In this document: positions 34,466 through 42,948 of the stretch, piece by piece
Layout of the letters: each line of letters starts with the position of its first letter
Numbering within the stretch: the first letter of the stretch is position 1
Source of the DNA: Cellulomonas cellasea
GTDB lineage: Bacteria; Actinomycetota; Actinomycetes; Actinomycetales; Cellulomonadaceae
DNA: 64,000 bases
Reading direction: 5' to 3'
Assembly (NCBI RefSeq): GCF_030372105.1
Contig: NZ_JAUDBQ010000008.1
Coordinates: 62,001 to 126,000 of the forward strand
Position numbers and translations under genes: made by a program
Notes under the pieces: generated by a model
Database searches by the model: none
What the model was told of the DNA's origin: nothing
The model's input: the letters and a program-made list of their open reading frames with translations, nothing else

Positions 34466-35281
34466 TCACGCCGCTGGGGGCGCGGGTTGGCGGGGCACGA
34501 GCACGCGGGTCGGGGCGCCGAGGGGCACCCACACGCTGTAGCGGTCCCCGCGGTAGCAGGCCCGCGAGTAGGCGCACGGCCCGGACTCGGCGAAGGTTCG
34601 GCGCTCGGCGCGCAGCACCGCGCGCCTGCCCCGCATGCCGAGCAGTGCCGCCTCCCGGTCGTCGGCCTCGTCGGCGGTGAGCGTCTCCTCGCCCCAGGCC
34701 GGGACCAGGCCGAGCCGCCGCAGCGCGTCGTAGACGCTGCCGGGCGCCCCGCCCGCGAAAAGGTCGGGCGCCAGCGCCACCGGCACCCAGGTCTGCTCGA
34801 TGCTCATGGGCGTCCCGTCGGCGTACCGCACCCGGCACAGGTAGTGCAGCGGCCGCCCGGCGAGGGTGCCCAGCGCCTCGGCCACGTCGGCCGGGGCGGG
34901 GACGCGCTCCGCGGCGAGGACTTTGCTGTCGGGGCGCATGCCGCGTCGGCGCATCTCCTCGCCGAAGGTGGTCAGCCGCATCTCGAAGTCGACCCGGCGC
35001 GGGGCCACGAAGGTCCCGCGGCCCTGCTCGCGGGCCAGCAGTCCGTCGGCGACCAGGCCGTCGACGGCCTGGCGGACGGTCATGCGGGCGACGCCGAAGC
35101 GCTCGGACAACGCGCGCTCGGAGGGGATCGCATCACCGACGTCGAGCTCGCGTGCCACGAGGTCGGCGAGGTACTCCCGGACGGCGAGGTGCTTGCGCTT
35201 GCCACTCGCCGTGTGCTGCTCGGACGCGTGCTGCTCGGGTGTGTGCTGCTCGGACGCGTCGGTGGGCTGCTCGGTCTCCAT
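34466..35281 (-). CDS. GntR/HutC family regulator with UTRA domain (DasR-like)
   Basis: A 271-residue regulator. A repetitive hydrophilic N-terminal tail is followed by the GntR winged helix (VREYLADLVARELDVGDAIPSERALSERFGVARMTVRQAV) and a C-terminal UTRA ligand domain. In this family UTRA binds phosphorylated aminosugars such as GlcN-6-P. Two palindromes matching the DasR dre consensus lie just upstream, in the divergent promoter region for the IIC gene. So it most probably represses this PTS unless aminosugar phosphate is present. ATG 35279-35281 has a strong GGAGGGAG upstream. Confidence 0.9.
   Translation of the reverse strand: METEQPTDASEQHTPEQHASEQHTASGKRKHLAVREYLADLVARELDVGDAIPSERALSERFGVARMTVRQAVDGLVADGLLAREQGRGTFVAPRRVDFEMRLTTFGEEMRRRGMRPDSKVLAAERVPAPADVAEALGTLAGRPLHYLCRVRYADGTPMSIEQTWVPVALAPDLFAGGAPGSVYDALRRLGLVPAWGEETLTADEADDREAALLGMRGRRAVLRAERRTFAESGPCAYSRACYRGDRYSVWVPLGAPTRVLVPRQPAPPAA
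35213..35257. repeat. Three tandem 15-bp units in the GntR gene
   Basis: Units at 35213-35227, 35228-35242 and 35243-35257; the first and third are identical. In the minus-strand frame they encode the pentapeptides ASEQH, TPEQH and ASEQH in the disordered tail before the winged helix. Confidence 0.85.
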
Positions 35282-35321
35282 GCGACCGCTCCCTCCGTGC
35301 GCGCGCTCCGTGGCGGGCCTC

Positions 35322-35374
35322 TTGACGTCATCATGAGGTCTAGACCAGTGTGAGCGCAACAGGTCTAGACACGT
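35322..35374. promoter_or_regulatory. Divergent PTS promoters with two dre-like operators
   Basis: dre1 at 35334-35349, read on the minus strand, is ACTGGTCTAGACCTCA and matches the DasR consensus ACTGGTCTAGACCACT at 14 of 16 positions; dre2 at 35359-35374 matches at 12. Their centres are 25 bp apart. A plus-strand promoter, TTGACG 35322-35327 and CAGTGT 35346-35351 (18-nt spacer), serves IIC; a minus-strand one, TTGCGC 35354-35359 and CATGAT 35330-35335 (18-nt spacer), serves the regulator and IIB/IIA genes. dre1 lies inside both spacers. Confidence 0.75.
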
Positions 35375-35499
35375 GTGTCACCCAGCTCGGAGCCGGGACC
35401 CGACGCGGTCCGCGACGACCTCCGACGGGCAACGGCAGCGCGCCCCGCCCACGCGCAGCCACCCTCGATCGCGCCGGACGTCAGCACCCAGGAGTGCCC

Positions 35500-36840
35500 A
35501 TGACTGCCACCGCCGCCAGCCCTGCCACCACCTCGCGTGGGCTCCCCGGGCTCGCCCAGCTCCAACGCATCGGCCGCTCGCTCATGCTCCCCATCGCCTC
35601 GCTGCCCGCGGCGGCGCTGCTGCTGCGCCTCGGGCAGGACGACATGCTCGGCTCCGACGGCCTAGGCGCCCACGCGCCCTGGCTGCTCCCCGTGGCCGAC
35701 GTGCTCGCCGCGGCCGGCGACGCGCTCTTCGGCCACCTGGCCCTGCTCTTCGCGCTCGGCGTCGCCATCGGCTACGCCCGCAAGTCGGACGGCTCGACGG
35801 CGCTCGCGGCCCTCGTCGGGTACCTCGTGTTCGAGGGCGTGTCCGATGCGCTGTCGCCGTACGTGCTCGGCGAGCCGCCCGCGGGCGAGGACCAGGAGCT
35901 CATCAACTACGGGGTGCTGGGCGGCATCGTCATCGGCCTCGTCACCGCGCTGCTCTACCAGCGCTACCACCGCATCGCGCTGCCGCCCTACCTCGCGTTC
36001 TTCGGCGGCCGCCGATTCGTCCCCATCGTCGCGGCGGTGGCGGCGATCGGCATCGCGGTGGTCGGCGCGCTCGCCTACCCCGTGTTCAGCGCGGCGCTGA
36101 CGGCGGTGGGCGACTGGGTCACGGGCAGCACGATCCTCGGCGCGTTCGTCTACGGCACCCTCAACCGGCTGCTGCTGCCTTTCGGCCTGCACCACCTGCT
36201 GAACTCGCTGCCGTGGTTCCAGTTCGGCTCGTTCACCGACGCCGACGGCGAGGTGTGGAACGGCGACATCGCCCGGTTCCTGCACGGGGACCCCACAGCG
36301 GGCGCCTTCATGACGGGGTTCTTCCCGATCATGATGTTCGCGCTGCCCGCCGCCGCCCTGGCGATCGTGCACACGTCACATGCGCGGAATCGCAAGCTCG
36401 TCGCGGGGATCATGGGATCGGCCGCGCTGGTCGCGTTCGTCACCGGCGTCACGGAGCCGCTCGAGTTCGCGTTCGTGTACGTCGCGTACCCGCTGTATGT
36501 GATCCACGCGGTGCTCACGGGCACCTCGCTCGCCCTGGTCAACGCGCTGGGCATCCGCGACGGGTTCGGCTTCTCCGCTGGGGCTATCGACTATCTGCTG
36601 AACTTCCGCATCGCCGAGCGGCCGTTGTTGCTGCTCGTGATCGGGCTGGGCTATGGGGTCCTCTACTACGTGCTGTTCCGCTGGGTCATCACGCGGTGGA
36701 ACCTGCGGACGCCGGGGCGCGAGCCCGATGACGAGCCCGCCGACGGCCTGCTGGACGCTGCCGCGAGCGCCCCGGCCACCGCGGCCCAGCCGTCCGAGCC
36801 CGACGACGACGCCGTCCCCGCCGACCGGCACACACCCTGA
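35500..36840 (+). CDS. PTS IIC component, N-acetylglucosamine/glucose type
   Basis: A 446-residue membrane permease of the glucose-superfamily IIC type, about ten membrane segments. Diagnostic stretches are RSLMLPIASLPAAALLLRLG near the start, LLLPFGLHHLLNS (sugar-site histidines), MTGFFPIMMFALPAAALAI and the GITEP-type loop GVTEPLEFAFVYVAYP. The C-terminal 45 residues are acidic and soluble, not a IIB domain, so IIB is supplied by the separate genes. AGGAG precedes ATG 35500. GlcNAc is the inferred substrate because of the dre operators and DasR-like regulator. Confidence 0.88.
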   Translation: MTATAASPATTSRGLPGLAQLQRIGRSLMLPIASLPAAALLLRLGQDDMLGSDGLGAHAPWLLPVADVLAAAGDALFGHLALLFALGVAIGYARKSDGSTALAALVGYLVFEGVSDALSPYVLGEPPAGEDQELINYGVLGGIVIGLVTALLYQRYHRIALPPYLAFFGGRRFVPIVAAVAAIGIAVVGALAYPVFSAALTAVGDWVTGSTILGAFVYGTLNRLLLPFGLHHLLNSLPWFQFGSFTDADGEVWNGDIARFLHGDPTAGAFMTGFFPIMMFALPAAALAIVHTSHARNRKLVAGIMGSAALVAFVTGVTEPLEFAFVYVAYPLYVIHAVLTGTSLALVNALGIRDGFGFSAGAIDYLLNFRIAERPLLLLVIGLGYGVLYYVLFRWVITRWNLRTPGREPDDEPADGLLDAAASAPATAAQPSEPDDDAVPADRHTP

Positions 36841-36920
36841 GCCGCGCCATTCCCACGACTCCCCACAGGCCCCTCGCCCGCGCGGGACCGGCCCACGGCC
36901 AGGCCTGGGACACTGGGCCC

Positions 36921-39482
36921 GTGCCCGAATCACGTCTGACCCTCACCGAGCGGATCCCCGCCGACCCCCACGACCCCGACGCGCTGTACGAGGCGTTCAC
37001 GGGCTGGGCGGCGGACGAGGGCCTGGACCTGTACCCGCACCAAGCGGAGGCACTGCTCGAGCTGGTCTCCGGCTCGCACGTGATCCTCTCGACCCCCACG
37101 GGCTCTGGGAAGTCGCTGGTGGCCGTGGCGGCGCACTTCGTGGCGCTGGCGCAGGGCCGCCGCACGTACTACACCGCCCCGCTCAAGGCGCTGGTCAGCG
37201 AGAAGTTCTTCGCGCTGGTCGCGGCCTTCGGCTCCGAGAACGTCGGTATGATGACGGGCGATTCGGCGGTGAACCCGCAGGCGCCGATCATCTGCTGCAC
37301 TGCCGAGATCCTGGCCAACACCGCGCTGCGCGAGGGGCCCGACGCGGACGTCGGGCAGGTGGTGATGGACGAGTTCCACTTCTACGCCGACCCGCAACGC
37401 GGCTGGGCGTGGCAGGTGCCGCTGCTGGAGCTCACCTCCGCGCAGTTCGTGCTGATGTCCGCCACACTCGGCGACGTCGCGTTCTTCGCCGAGGACATCA
37501 CGCGGCGCACAGGCGGCGACGTCGCCGTCATCGCGAACGCCGAGCGCCCCGTGCCGCTCACCTTCAGCTACGCCGTCGAGCCGCTGCACGAGCTGCTCGA
37601 GGAGCTGGTGCAGACCAAACGCGCCCCCGTGTACGTGGTGCACTTCACGCAGAAGGAGGCCGTCGAGCGCGCCCAGTCGCTGCTGTCGATGAACCTCGCG
37701 ACGCGTGAGCAGAAGGACGCCATCGCCGCCGAGCTGGGCGCCTTCCGGTTCGGCCCCGGCTTCGGCAAGACGCTGTCGCGGCTGCTGCGCCACGGCATCG
37801 GCATCCACCACGCCGGGATGCTGCCCAAGTACCGCCGGGTCGTCGAGCGACTGACGCAGAAGGGCCTGCTCAAGGTGGTGTGCGGCACCGACACCCTGGG
37901 CGTCGGGATCAACGTGCCCATCCGCACCGTCGTGCTCACCTCGCTGGTCAAGTACGACGGGGTGCGCATGCGACACCTCTCGGCGCGGGAGTTCCACCAA
38001 ATCGCGGGCCGGGCGGGCCGCGCGGGGTACGACACGGTCGGCGAGGTCATCGTGATGGCCCCCGAGCACGTCATCGAGAACCGCAAGCTGCTGGCCAAGG
38101 CGGGCGACGACCCGAAGAAGATCAAGAAGATCGTCCGCAAGAAGGCCCCCGAGGGCGCCGTCAACTGGACGGACAAGACCTTCGAGCGCCTGCGCGACGC
38201 CCCGCCCGAGCCGCTGACCTCCAGCTTCGCGGTGAGCCACGCGATGGTGCTCAACGTGCTCGCGCGCGAGGGCGACCCCGTGGCCGCGATGACCCGGCTG
38301 CTCACCGACAACCATGAGCCCGAGGCGCACCGCTCCGGGCACATCCGCCGGGCCATCTCGATCTACCTGTCGCTGCGCACCGCCGGCGTCGTCGAGCGCG
38401 TGGCCCTGCCGGACGACGGCTCGGGCCGGCGCCCCACCCCGCGCACCGTGCGGCTCACCGTCGACATCCCCGCGAACTTCGCGCTCAACCAGCCGCTGTC
38501 GCCCTTCGCCTTCGCGGCCCTCGACCTGCTCGACCGCGAGGACCCGTCCTACGCGCACGACGTCGTGTCGATCATCGAGGCCACCCTCGACGACCCGCGC
38601 CAGGTGCTCGCCGCCCAGCAGAACAAGGCGCGCGGCGAGGCCATCGGCGCCATGAAGGCCGACGGCATCGAGTACGACGAGCGGATGGCCCTGCTGGAGG
38701 AGGTCACCTACCCGCGCCCGCTCGCCGAGCTGCTCGGCGCGGCGTTCATGACCTACCGCAAGACCAACCCGTGGATCGCCGACCACGAGCTCTCCCCCAA
38801 GTCCGTGGTCCGGGAGATGCACGAGAAGGCCATGACGTTCGCGGAGTACGTCTCCGCGTACTCCCTCGACCGCACCGAGGGCGTGCTGCTGCGCTACCTG
38901 GCCGACGCCTACCGCGCCCTGCGGCAGACCGTGCCCGACGACGCCCGCACCGAGGAGCTCCACGAGATCGTCGAGTGGCTCGGCGAGCTGGTCCGCCGCA
39001 CCGACTCGAGCCTGCTCGACGAGTGGGAGCGGCTGCGCAACCCGCTCGACGAGGAGGGCGCCGACGCGCCCGGCGGCGTGGACGACGACACCCCGCCGCC
39101 CGTCACCGCCAACCCCCGGGCCTTCCGCGCCCTGGTGCGCGGCGCGATGTTCCGGCGCGTCGACCTCGCCGCGCGCGAGAAGTACGGCGCCCTGGCGGCG
39201 CTCGGGGACCTCGACGCCGACGGCGCCCCCTGGGACTCCGAGCGGTGGGCGCAGGCCCTCGACCCGTACTACGACGACCACGACGAGATCCTCACCGGCG
39301 GTGCCGCGCGCGGCCCGGCGCTGTTCCAGGTCACCCCGGGCGCCACGACCTGGCAGGTGCGGCAGATGCTCGACGACCCCGAGGGCGACCACGACTGGCG
39401 CATCGACGCCGTGGTGGACCTCGCCGCGTCGGACGCCGCCGGGGAGGTCGTGCTGCGGATCACGGACGTCGGCCCGCTGTAA
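36921..39482 (+). CDS. SF2 DNA helicase of the SftH type (DUF3516)
   Basis: An 853-residue superfamily II helicase. Walker A is STPTGSGKSLVAV near residue 60, the Walker B box is VVMDEFHFYAD (DEFH rather than DEAD or DExH), motif III is LMSATLGD, and the C-terminal RecA domain has IHHAGMLPKYRR and [12 protein letters not shown]. The remaining 450 residues lack known catalytic motifs and correspond to DUF3516. Mycobacterial SftH, the prototype as I recall, is a DNA-dependent ATPase and 3'-5' helicase. GTG 36921 has GACACT 6 nt upstream, a weaker leaderless-type element. Confidence 0.88.
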   Translation: MPESRLTLTERIPADPHDPDALYEAFTGWAADEGLDLYPHQAEALLELVSGSHVILSTPTGSGKSLVAVAAHFVALAQGRRTYYTAPLKALVSEKFFALVAAFGSENVGMMTGDSAVNPQAPIICCTAEILANTALREGPDADVGQVVMDEFHFYADPQRGWAWQVPLLELTSAQFVLMSATLGDVAFFAEDITRRTGGDVAVIANAERPVPLTFSYAVEPLHELLEELVQTKRAPVYVVHFTQKEAVERAQSLLSMNLATREQKDAIAAELGAFRFGPGFGKTLSRLLRHGIGIHHAGMLPKYRRVVERLTQKGLLKVVCGTDTLGVGINVPIRTVVLTSLVKYDGVRMRHLSAREFHQIAGRAGRAGYDTVGEVIVMAPEHVIENRKLLAKAGDDPKKIKKIVRKKAPEGAVNWTDKTFERLRDAPPEPLTSSFAVSHAMVLNVLAREGDPVAAMTRLLTDNHEPEAHRSGHIRRAISIYLSLRTAGVVERVALPDDGSGRRPTPRTVRLTVDIPANFALNQPLSPFAFAALDLLDREDPSYAHDVVSIIEATLDDPRQVLAAQQNKARGEAIGAMKADGIEYDERMALLEEVTYPRPLAELLGAAFMTYRKTNPWIADHELSPKSVVREMHEKAMTFAEYVSAYSLDRTEGVLLRYLADAYRALRQTVPDDARTEELHEIVEWLGELVRRTDSSLLDEWERLRNPLDEEGADAPGGVDDDTPPPVTANPRAFRALVRGAMFRRVDLAAREKYGALAALGDLDADGAPWDSERWAQALDPYYDDHDEILTGGAARGPALFQVTPGATTWQVRQMLDDPEGDHDWRIDAVVDLAASDAAGEVVLRITDVGPL

Positions 39483-39557
39483 GCGCCTCGCAGCGCCCGA
39501 CGCCCGTCGGGCGCTGCCCGGCCCGCCCGGTCACCCGAGCCGTCCTAGGCTGGACTC

Positions 39558-40061
39558 GTGGCCAAGAGCTCCAAGCACAGCCCGTCCGGCACCCCCGCCC
39601 TCGTGACGCTCGCCGAGTCCGGCGTCGCGCACACGGCGCACCCGTATGAGCACGACCCCACCGGCGACGTGGGCTACGGCCTGGAAGCCGCGCAGGTGCT
39701 CGGCGTGCCGCCCGAGCAGGTCTACAAGACCCTCATGACGTCAGTGGACGGCGTGCTCATCGTCGCGGTGGTGCCGGTGACCGGCAAGCTCGACCTCAAG
39801 GCGCTCGCGCAGGCCGTGGGCGGCAAGAAGGCCGTCATGGCGGAGAAGGCCGCCGCCGAGCGCGCCACCGGCTACGTGGTGGGCGGCATCTCGCCGCTGG
39901 GCCAGCGCCATGCCCACCCGACGGTCATCGACGAGACGGTGTGGCTCTTCGACACGGTGTTCGTCTCCGGCGGGCGCCGGGGCCTGGACGTCGAGCTCTC
40001 CCCCGCCGACCTGGTGCGGCTGACATCAGCCACGGTGGCGGACATCGGCCGCGAGGACTGA
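39558..40061 (+). CDS. ybaK: Cys-tRNA(Pro)/Cys-tRNA(Cys) deacylase
   Basis: A 167-residue YbaK/EbsC protein that hydrolyses mischarged Cys-tRNA(Pro). The catalytic lysine region is QVYKTLMTSVDG, followed by VVPVTGKLDLKALAQAVGGKKAVM and GYVVGGISPLGQRHAHPTVID, all family hallmarks. GTG 39558 has TAGGCT at 39546-39551, exactly 6 nt upstream, so its mRNA is predicted leaderless. Converges with yccF. Confidence 0.93.
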   Translation: MAKSSKHSPSGTPALVTLAESGVAHTAHPYEHDPTGDVGYGLEAAQVLGVPPEQVYKTLMTSVDGVLIVAVVPVTGKLDLKALAQAVGGKKAVMAEKAAAERATGYVVGGISPLGQRHAHPTVIDETVWLFDTVFVSGGRRGLDVELSPADLVRLTSATVADIGRED

Positions 40062-40100
40062 GCCGGCCTGTGAGGACGCGCCGGCCGTGACGACCGAGCC

Positions 40101-40499
40101 TCAGCGGCCGTAGCCGGCGAACGCCCGGTCGGTGCTGACGATCTGCTTGCCGAGCGGCATCAGCGAGATCGGCACCATCTTGAAGTTCGCGATGCCCAGC
40201 GGGATCCCGATGATCGTCACGCACTGCGCGATGCCCGTGAGGATGTGCTCGAGGGCGAGCCACCAGCCCGCGACGATGAGCCAGATCACGTTGCCGATGG
40301 TCGACATCGCGCCCGCGGTCGGCTTGTCCACCACCGTGCGGCCGAACGGCCACAGCACGTAGTTGGCCATCCGGAACGAGGCGATGCCGAAGGGGATCGT
40401 CACGATGAGCACGCAGCAGATGACGCCGGCGACGACGTATCCCACCGCGAGCCAGAATCCGGCCAGGACGAGCCAGATGAGGTTGAGCAGCGTCTTCAT
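40101..40499 (-). CDS. yccF: YccF domain-containing inner membrane protein
   Basis: A 132-residue membrane protein made of two similar halves, each with membrane segments and the conserved IPFGIASFRMANYVLWPFGR / IPLGIANFKMVPISLMPLGK block, which is the YccF (DUF307) duplication. Function unknown in the family. ATG 40497-40499 is preceded by AGGAGG at about 9 nt, one of the strongest ribosome sites in the window. Monocistronic. Confidence 0.88.
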   Translation of the reverse strand: MKTLLNLIWLVLAGFWLAVGYVVAGVICCVLIVTIPFGIASFRMANYVLWPFGRTVVDKPTAGAMSTIGNVIWLIVAGWWLALEHILTGIAQCVTIIGIPLGIANFKMVPISLMPLGKQIVSTDRAFAGYGR

Positions 40500-40608
40500 C
40501 TCCCCAGTGTCCTCCTGGGCTGGCGCGGGCGACATCGGGGACCACCCTGAGCCGCCCCCGATGAGCCGTGGCGCCAGAGCCCCAGGGCGCCGGGCTAAGG
40601 TCCTCGGC

Positions 40609-41358
40609 ATGAGCGCGCAGCACCCTGGGGACATCGCCTCGCGACTAGCCGGAGTCCGGTCCAGGGTCGCCGCCGCCGAGCGGGCCGCGGGGCGGGCGCC
40701 CGGCTCCGTGCGCCTCCTCCTCGCCACCAAGACGATCCCGCTCGAGGGCGTCCGGGCGGCCCTCCTGGCCGACGCCGCCGCCCGCGCCGACGACTCTGCG
40801 GCCTCCCCCGTGCTCATCGGCGAGAACCGGGTGCAGGAGCTCGTCGCGAAGGCCCCGCACCTGCTCGACCTGGCCCCCGAGGTGCACCTGATCGGCCCGC
40901 TGCAGTCCAACAAGGTCAACCAGGCGCTGAGCGCCGCGTCCTGCGTCGAGAGCGTCGACTCCCTGGCGCTCGCGCAGAAGCTCGCCACCCGCTGCACGGC
41001 GGCTGGCCGCGTCCTGGACGTGATGGTGCAGGTCAACGTCTCCGGGGAGGCCACCAAGCACGGCGTCCACCCGGACGACGCCGTCCGCACGGCCCTCGAC
41101 GTGGCGGGGCTCGACGGGCTCCGGCTCCGCGGGCTCATGACCGTCGGCGCGCACTCCCCCGACCCCGACCGGGTGCGCTCCGGGTACCGGCTGCTGCGGG
41201 CGATCCGCGACGAGGTGCGCGACTCCGGGGCTCCTGGCACGGCGAGCGCCGTCGAGTTGTCGATGGGCATGAGCGGCGACCTGGAGCTCGCCGTCGCGGA
41301 GGGCGCCACGATCGTGCGCGTCGGCACCGCCGTGTTCGGCTCCCGGCCGACCCCCTAA
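40609..41358 (+). CDS. yggS: YggS family PLP homeostasis protein
   Basis: A 249-residue alanine-racemase-fold protein that binds PLP and maintains B6 and amino acid homeostasis rather than catalysing a known reaction. The PLP lysine is in LLLATKTIPLEG; the family segments GENRVQELVAKAP, VHLIGPLQSNKVNQAL, VQVNVSGEATKHGV and LSMGMSGDLELAVAEGATIVRVG are all present. ATG 40609 has TAAGGT 7 nt upstream (40596-40601). It sits alone here rather than next to ftsZ/sepF as in many Actinobacteria. Confidence 0.92.
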   Translation: MSAQHPGDIASRLAGVRSRVAAAERAAGRAPGSVRLLLATKTIPLEGVRAALLADAAARADDSAASPVLIGENRVQELVAKAPHLLDLAPEVHLIGPLQSNKVNQALSAASCVESVDSLALAQKLATRCTAAGRVLDVMVQVNVSGEATKHGVHPDDAVRTALDVAGLDGLRLRGLMTVGAHSPDPDRVRSGYRLLRAIRDEVRDSGAPGTASAVELSMGMSGDLELAVAEGATIVRVGTAVFGSRPTP

Positions 41359-41424
41359 CGGCCTGACCCGCTGACCTGCCAGCAGTGCGATTGACAGCCC
41401 CCACCCCCGGGCTGACGGTGGATC

Positions 41425-42396
41425 ATGAGCCAATCCGACAGCACCGCACCTGACAGCGCTGCGCCGCCACCGGCCCCCTCCGACGCCTGGCCGACCCTGC
41501 GCGCCGACGCATGGGCGGACACCCGCGACACCCTGCACATGTGGACGCAGATCATCGGCAAGGTCCGCATGGAGCAGTCGCCGATGCTCAACCACTGGTG
41601 GCAGGTGCCGCTGTACGTGACGGCTCGCGGACTGTCCACGTCGGCCTTCGCGAACGGCTCACACCTCGTGGATATCGAGTTCGACTTCGTGGAGCACGAG
41701 CTGCGGGCGCGCTCCACCGACGGCCGCTCGAGCAGCGTCTCGCTGGCGCCCAAGTCGGTGGCGCAGTTCTACGACGAGGCGCTCGCCGCGCTGGCCCGGA
41801 TCGGGCTCGACGCGCACATCAGCACCGTGCCGAACGAGGTGGAGAACCAGGTCCCGTACCCGCAGGACGAGCACCACGCGTCGTATGACGCCGGGGCGGT
41901 GGAGACGTTCTGGCGCCAGCTCGTCGCGGCTCACCAGGTCATGAGCGAGTTCCGCTCGCCGTTCATCGGCAAGGCGAGCCCGGTGAACTTCTTCTGGGGC
42001 GGGTTCGACATGGTGGTCACGGTCTTCTCCGGGCGACCGGCGCCCACCTGGACCGGCACACCGCTGAACGTCCCCGCGTCGGTGATGGCCGAGGCCGAGT
42101 CGCATCAGAACAGCAATGCAGGGTTCTGGCCGGGAGGCGGCGAGGAGGGCCAGTTCTACGCCTACTCCTACCCCGAGCCGCCGGGGTACGCCGATCAGCC
42201 GGTGGAGCCGGCGGGCGCGCATTACGACCACTCGGCGGGCGAGTTCCTGCTGCCGTACGCCGCCGTGCGCGACGCCCCCGACCCCGCCGCCGCCCTGCTC
42301 GCGTTCTACGACAGCACGTACCGCGCGGCCGCCGATCTAGCGGACTGGGACCGGCAGGCTCTCGAGACGACCTGGCCCGACGAGCCGCGACTCTGA
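41425..42396 (+). CDS. DUF5996 family protein
   Basis: A 323-residue soluble protein. The signature is near the N-terminus: WADTRDTLHMWTQIIGKVRM followed by NHWWQVPLYVTARGLSTSA, with FFWGGFDMVVTVFSGRPAP in the middle. To my knowledge this pattern defines DUF5996, of unknown function. It is rich in Trp, Tyr and His and resembles no enzyme family I can name. ATG 41425 has GACGGT 5 nt upstream. It converges with the Nudix-like gene. Confidence 0.7.
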   Translation: MSQSDSTAPDSAAPPPAPSDAWPTLRADAWADTRDTLHMWTQIIGKVRMEQSPMLNHWWQVPLYVTARGLSTSAFANGSHLVDIEFDFVEHELRARSTDGRSSSVSLAPKSVAQFYDEALAALARIGLDAHISTVPNEVENQVPYPQDEHHASYDAGAVETFWRQLVAAHQVMSEFRSPFIGKASPVNFFWGGFDMVVTVFSGRPAPTWTGTPLNVPASVMAEAESHQNSNAGFWPGGGEEGQFYAYSYPEPPGYADQPVEPAGAHYDHSAGEFLLPYAAVRDAPDPAAALLAFYDSTYRAAADLADWDRQALETTWPDEPRL

Positions 42397-42427
42397 CTCA
42401 CCCCGGCGCTCGCCGAGGGCGGACGGC

Positions 42428-42883
42428 TCAGACCGGGACCGCGCTCCATGCCCACGCCAACGCGGTGTCGACCAGCTCGACCCGCCGGCCGTCCATCAGG
42501 GAGCCGAGGTCCACCCACTCGGCGCCCGAGCCCCAGGCCGTGACGTCGTCGACCACGAGGTTGCCCATGACGCGGGCGGCGTAGACGACCTTCAACAGGT
42601 GCAGGTCCGTCGGCCCGCGCCGCCCAATGGGCGCCGTCCCCGATCCGCGCGAGGAGTCGACGCCGAGCAGCGCCCCGACCTCCACGACGAAGCCGGTGGA
42701 CTGGAGCACCTCGCGGCGCGCGGCGTCCGCGGGCCCCTCACCGAAGTCGAGGGGGCCGCCAGGCAGCGTCCAGGCGAGGCCGTGCGATCCGCGCCGTCGG
42801 GTCAGCAGCGCGCGCCCGCGCTCAAGGCAGAGGACGTGCGCGGACACCCGCACCCCTCGCTGGGGGTTGGTGACGTGGGGCAT
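42428..42883 (-). CDS. Nudix-fold protein with degenerate catalytic box
   Basis: A 151-residue Nudix-fold protein. The region aligning with the Nudix box Gx5Ex7REUxEExGU reads G-PLDFG-E-GPADAAR-REVLQSTGF: the first Glu and the RE pair are kept, but the two metal-binding glutamates are Gln and Ser. Hydrolase activity is therefore doubtful, and a binding or regulatory role is possible. ATG 42881-42883 was chosen because GGGAGGAG lies 7 nt upstream; an in-frame start 69 nt earlier would include the promoter region. It follows the LCP gene by 65 nt in the same direction. Confidence 0.8.
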   Translation of the reverse strand: MPHVTNPQRGVRVSAHVLCLERGRALLTRRRGSHGLAWTLPGGPLDFGEGPADAARREVLQSTGFVVEVGALLGVDSSRGSGTAPIGRRGPTDLHLLKVVYAARVMGNLVVDDVTAWGSGAEWVDLGSLMDGRRVELVDTALAWAWSAVPV

Positions 42884-42948
42884 GCCAGGCTCCTCCCGGT
42901 TCCCCCCCGGCACGGATCCTTTGTATGACGAACCGTAGCAAACGTGCG

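Noticed and set aside
40062-40086. GCCGGC / GCCGGC pair between ybaK and yccF as a terminator
   Set aside because: Only a 6-bp self-complementary stem with a 12-nt loop; too weak to call although the genes converge.
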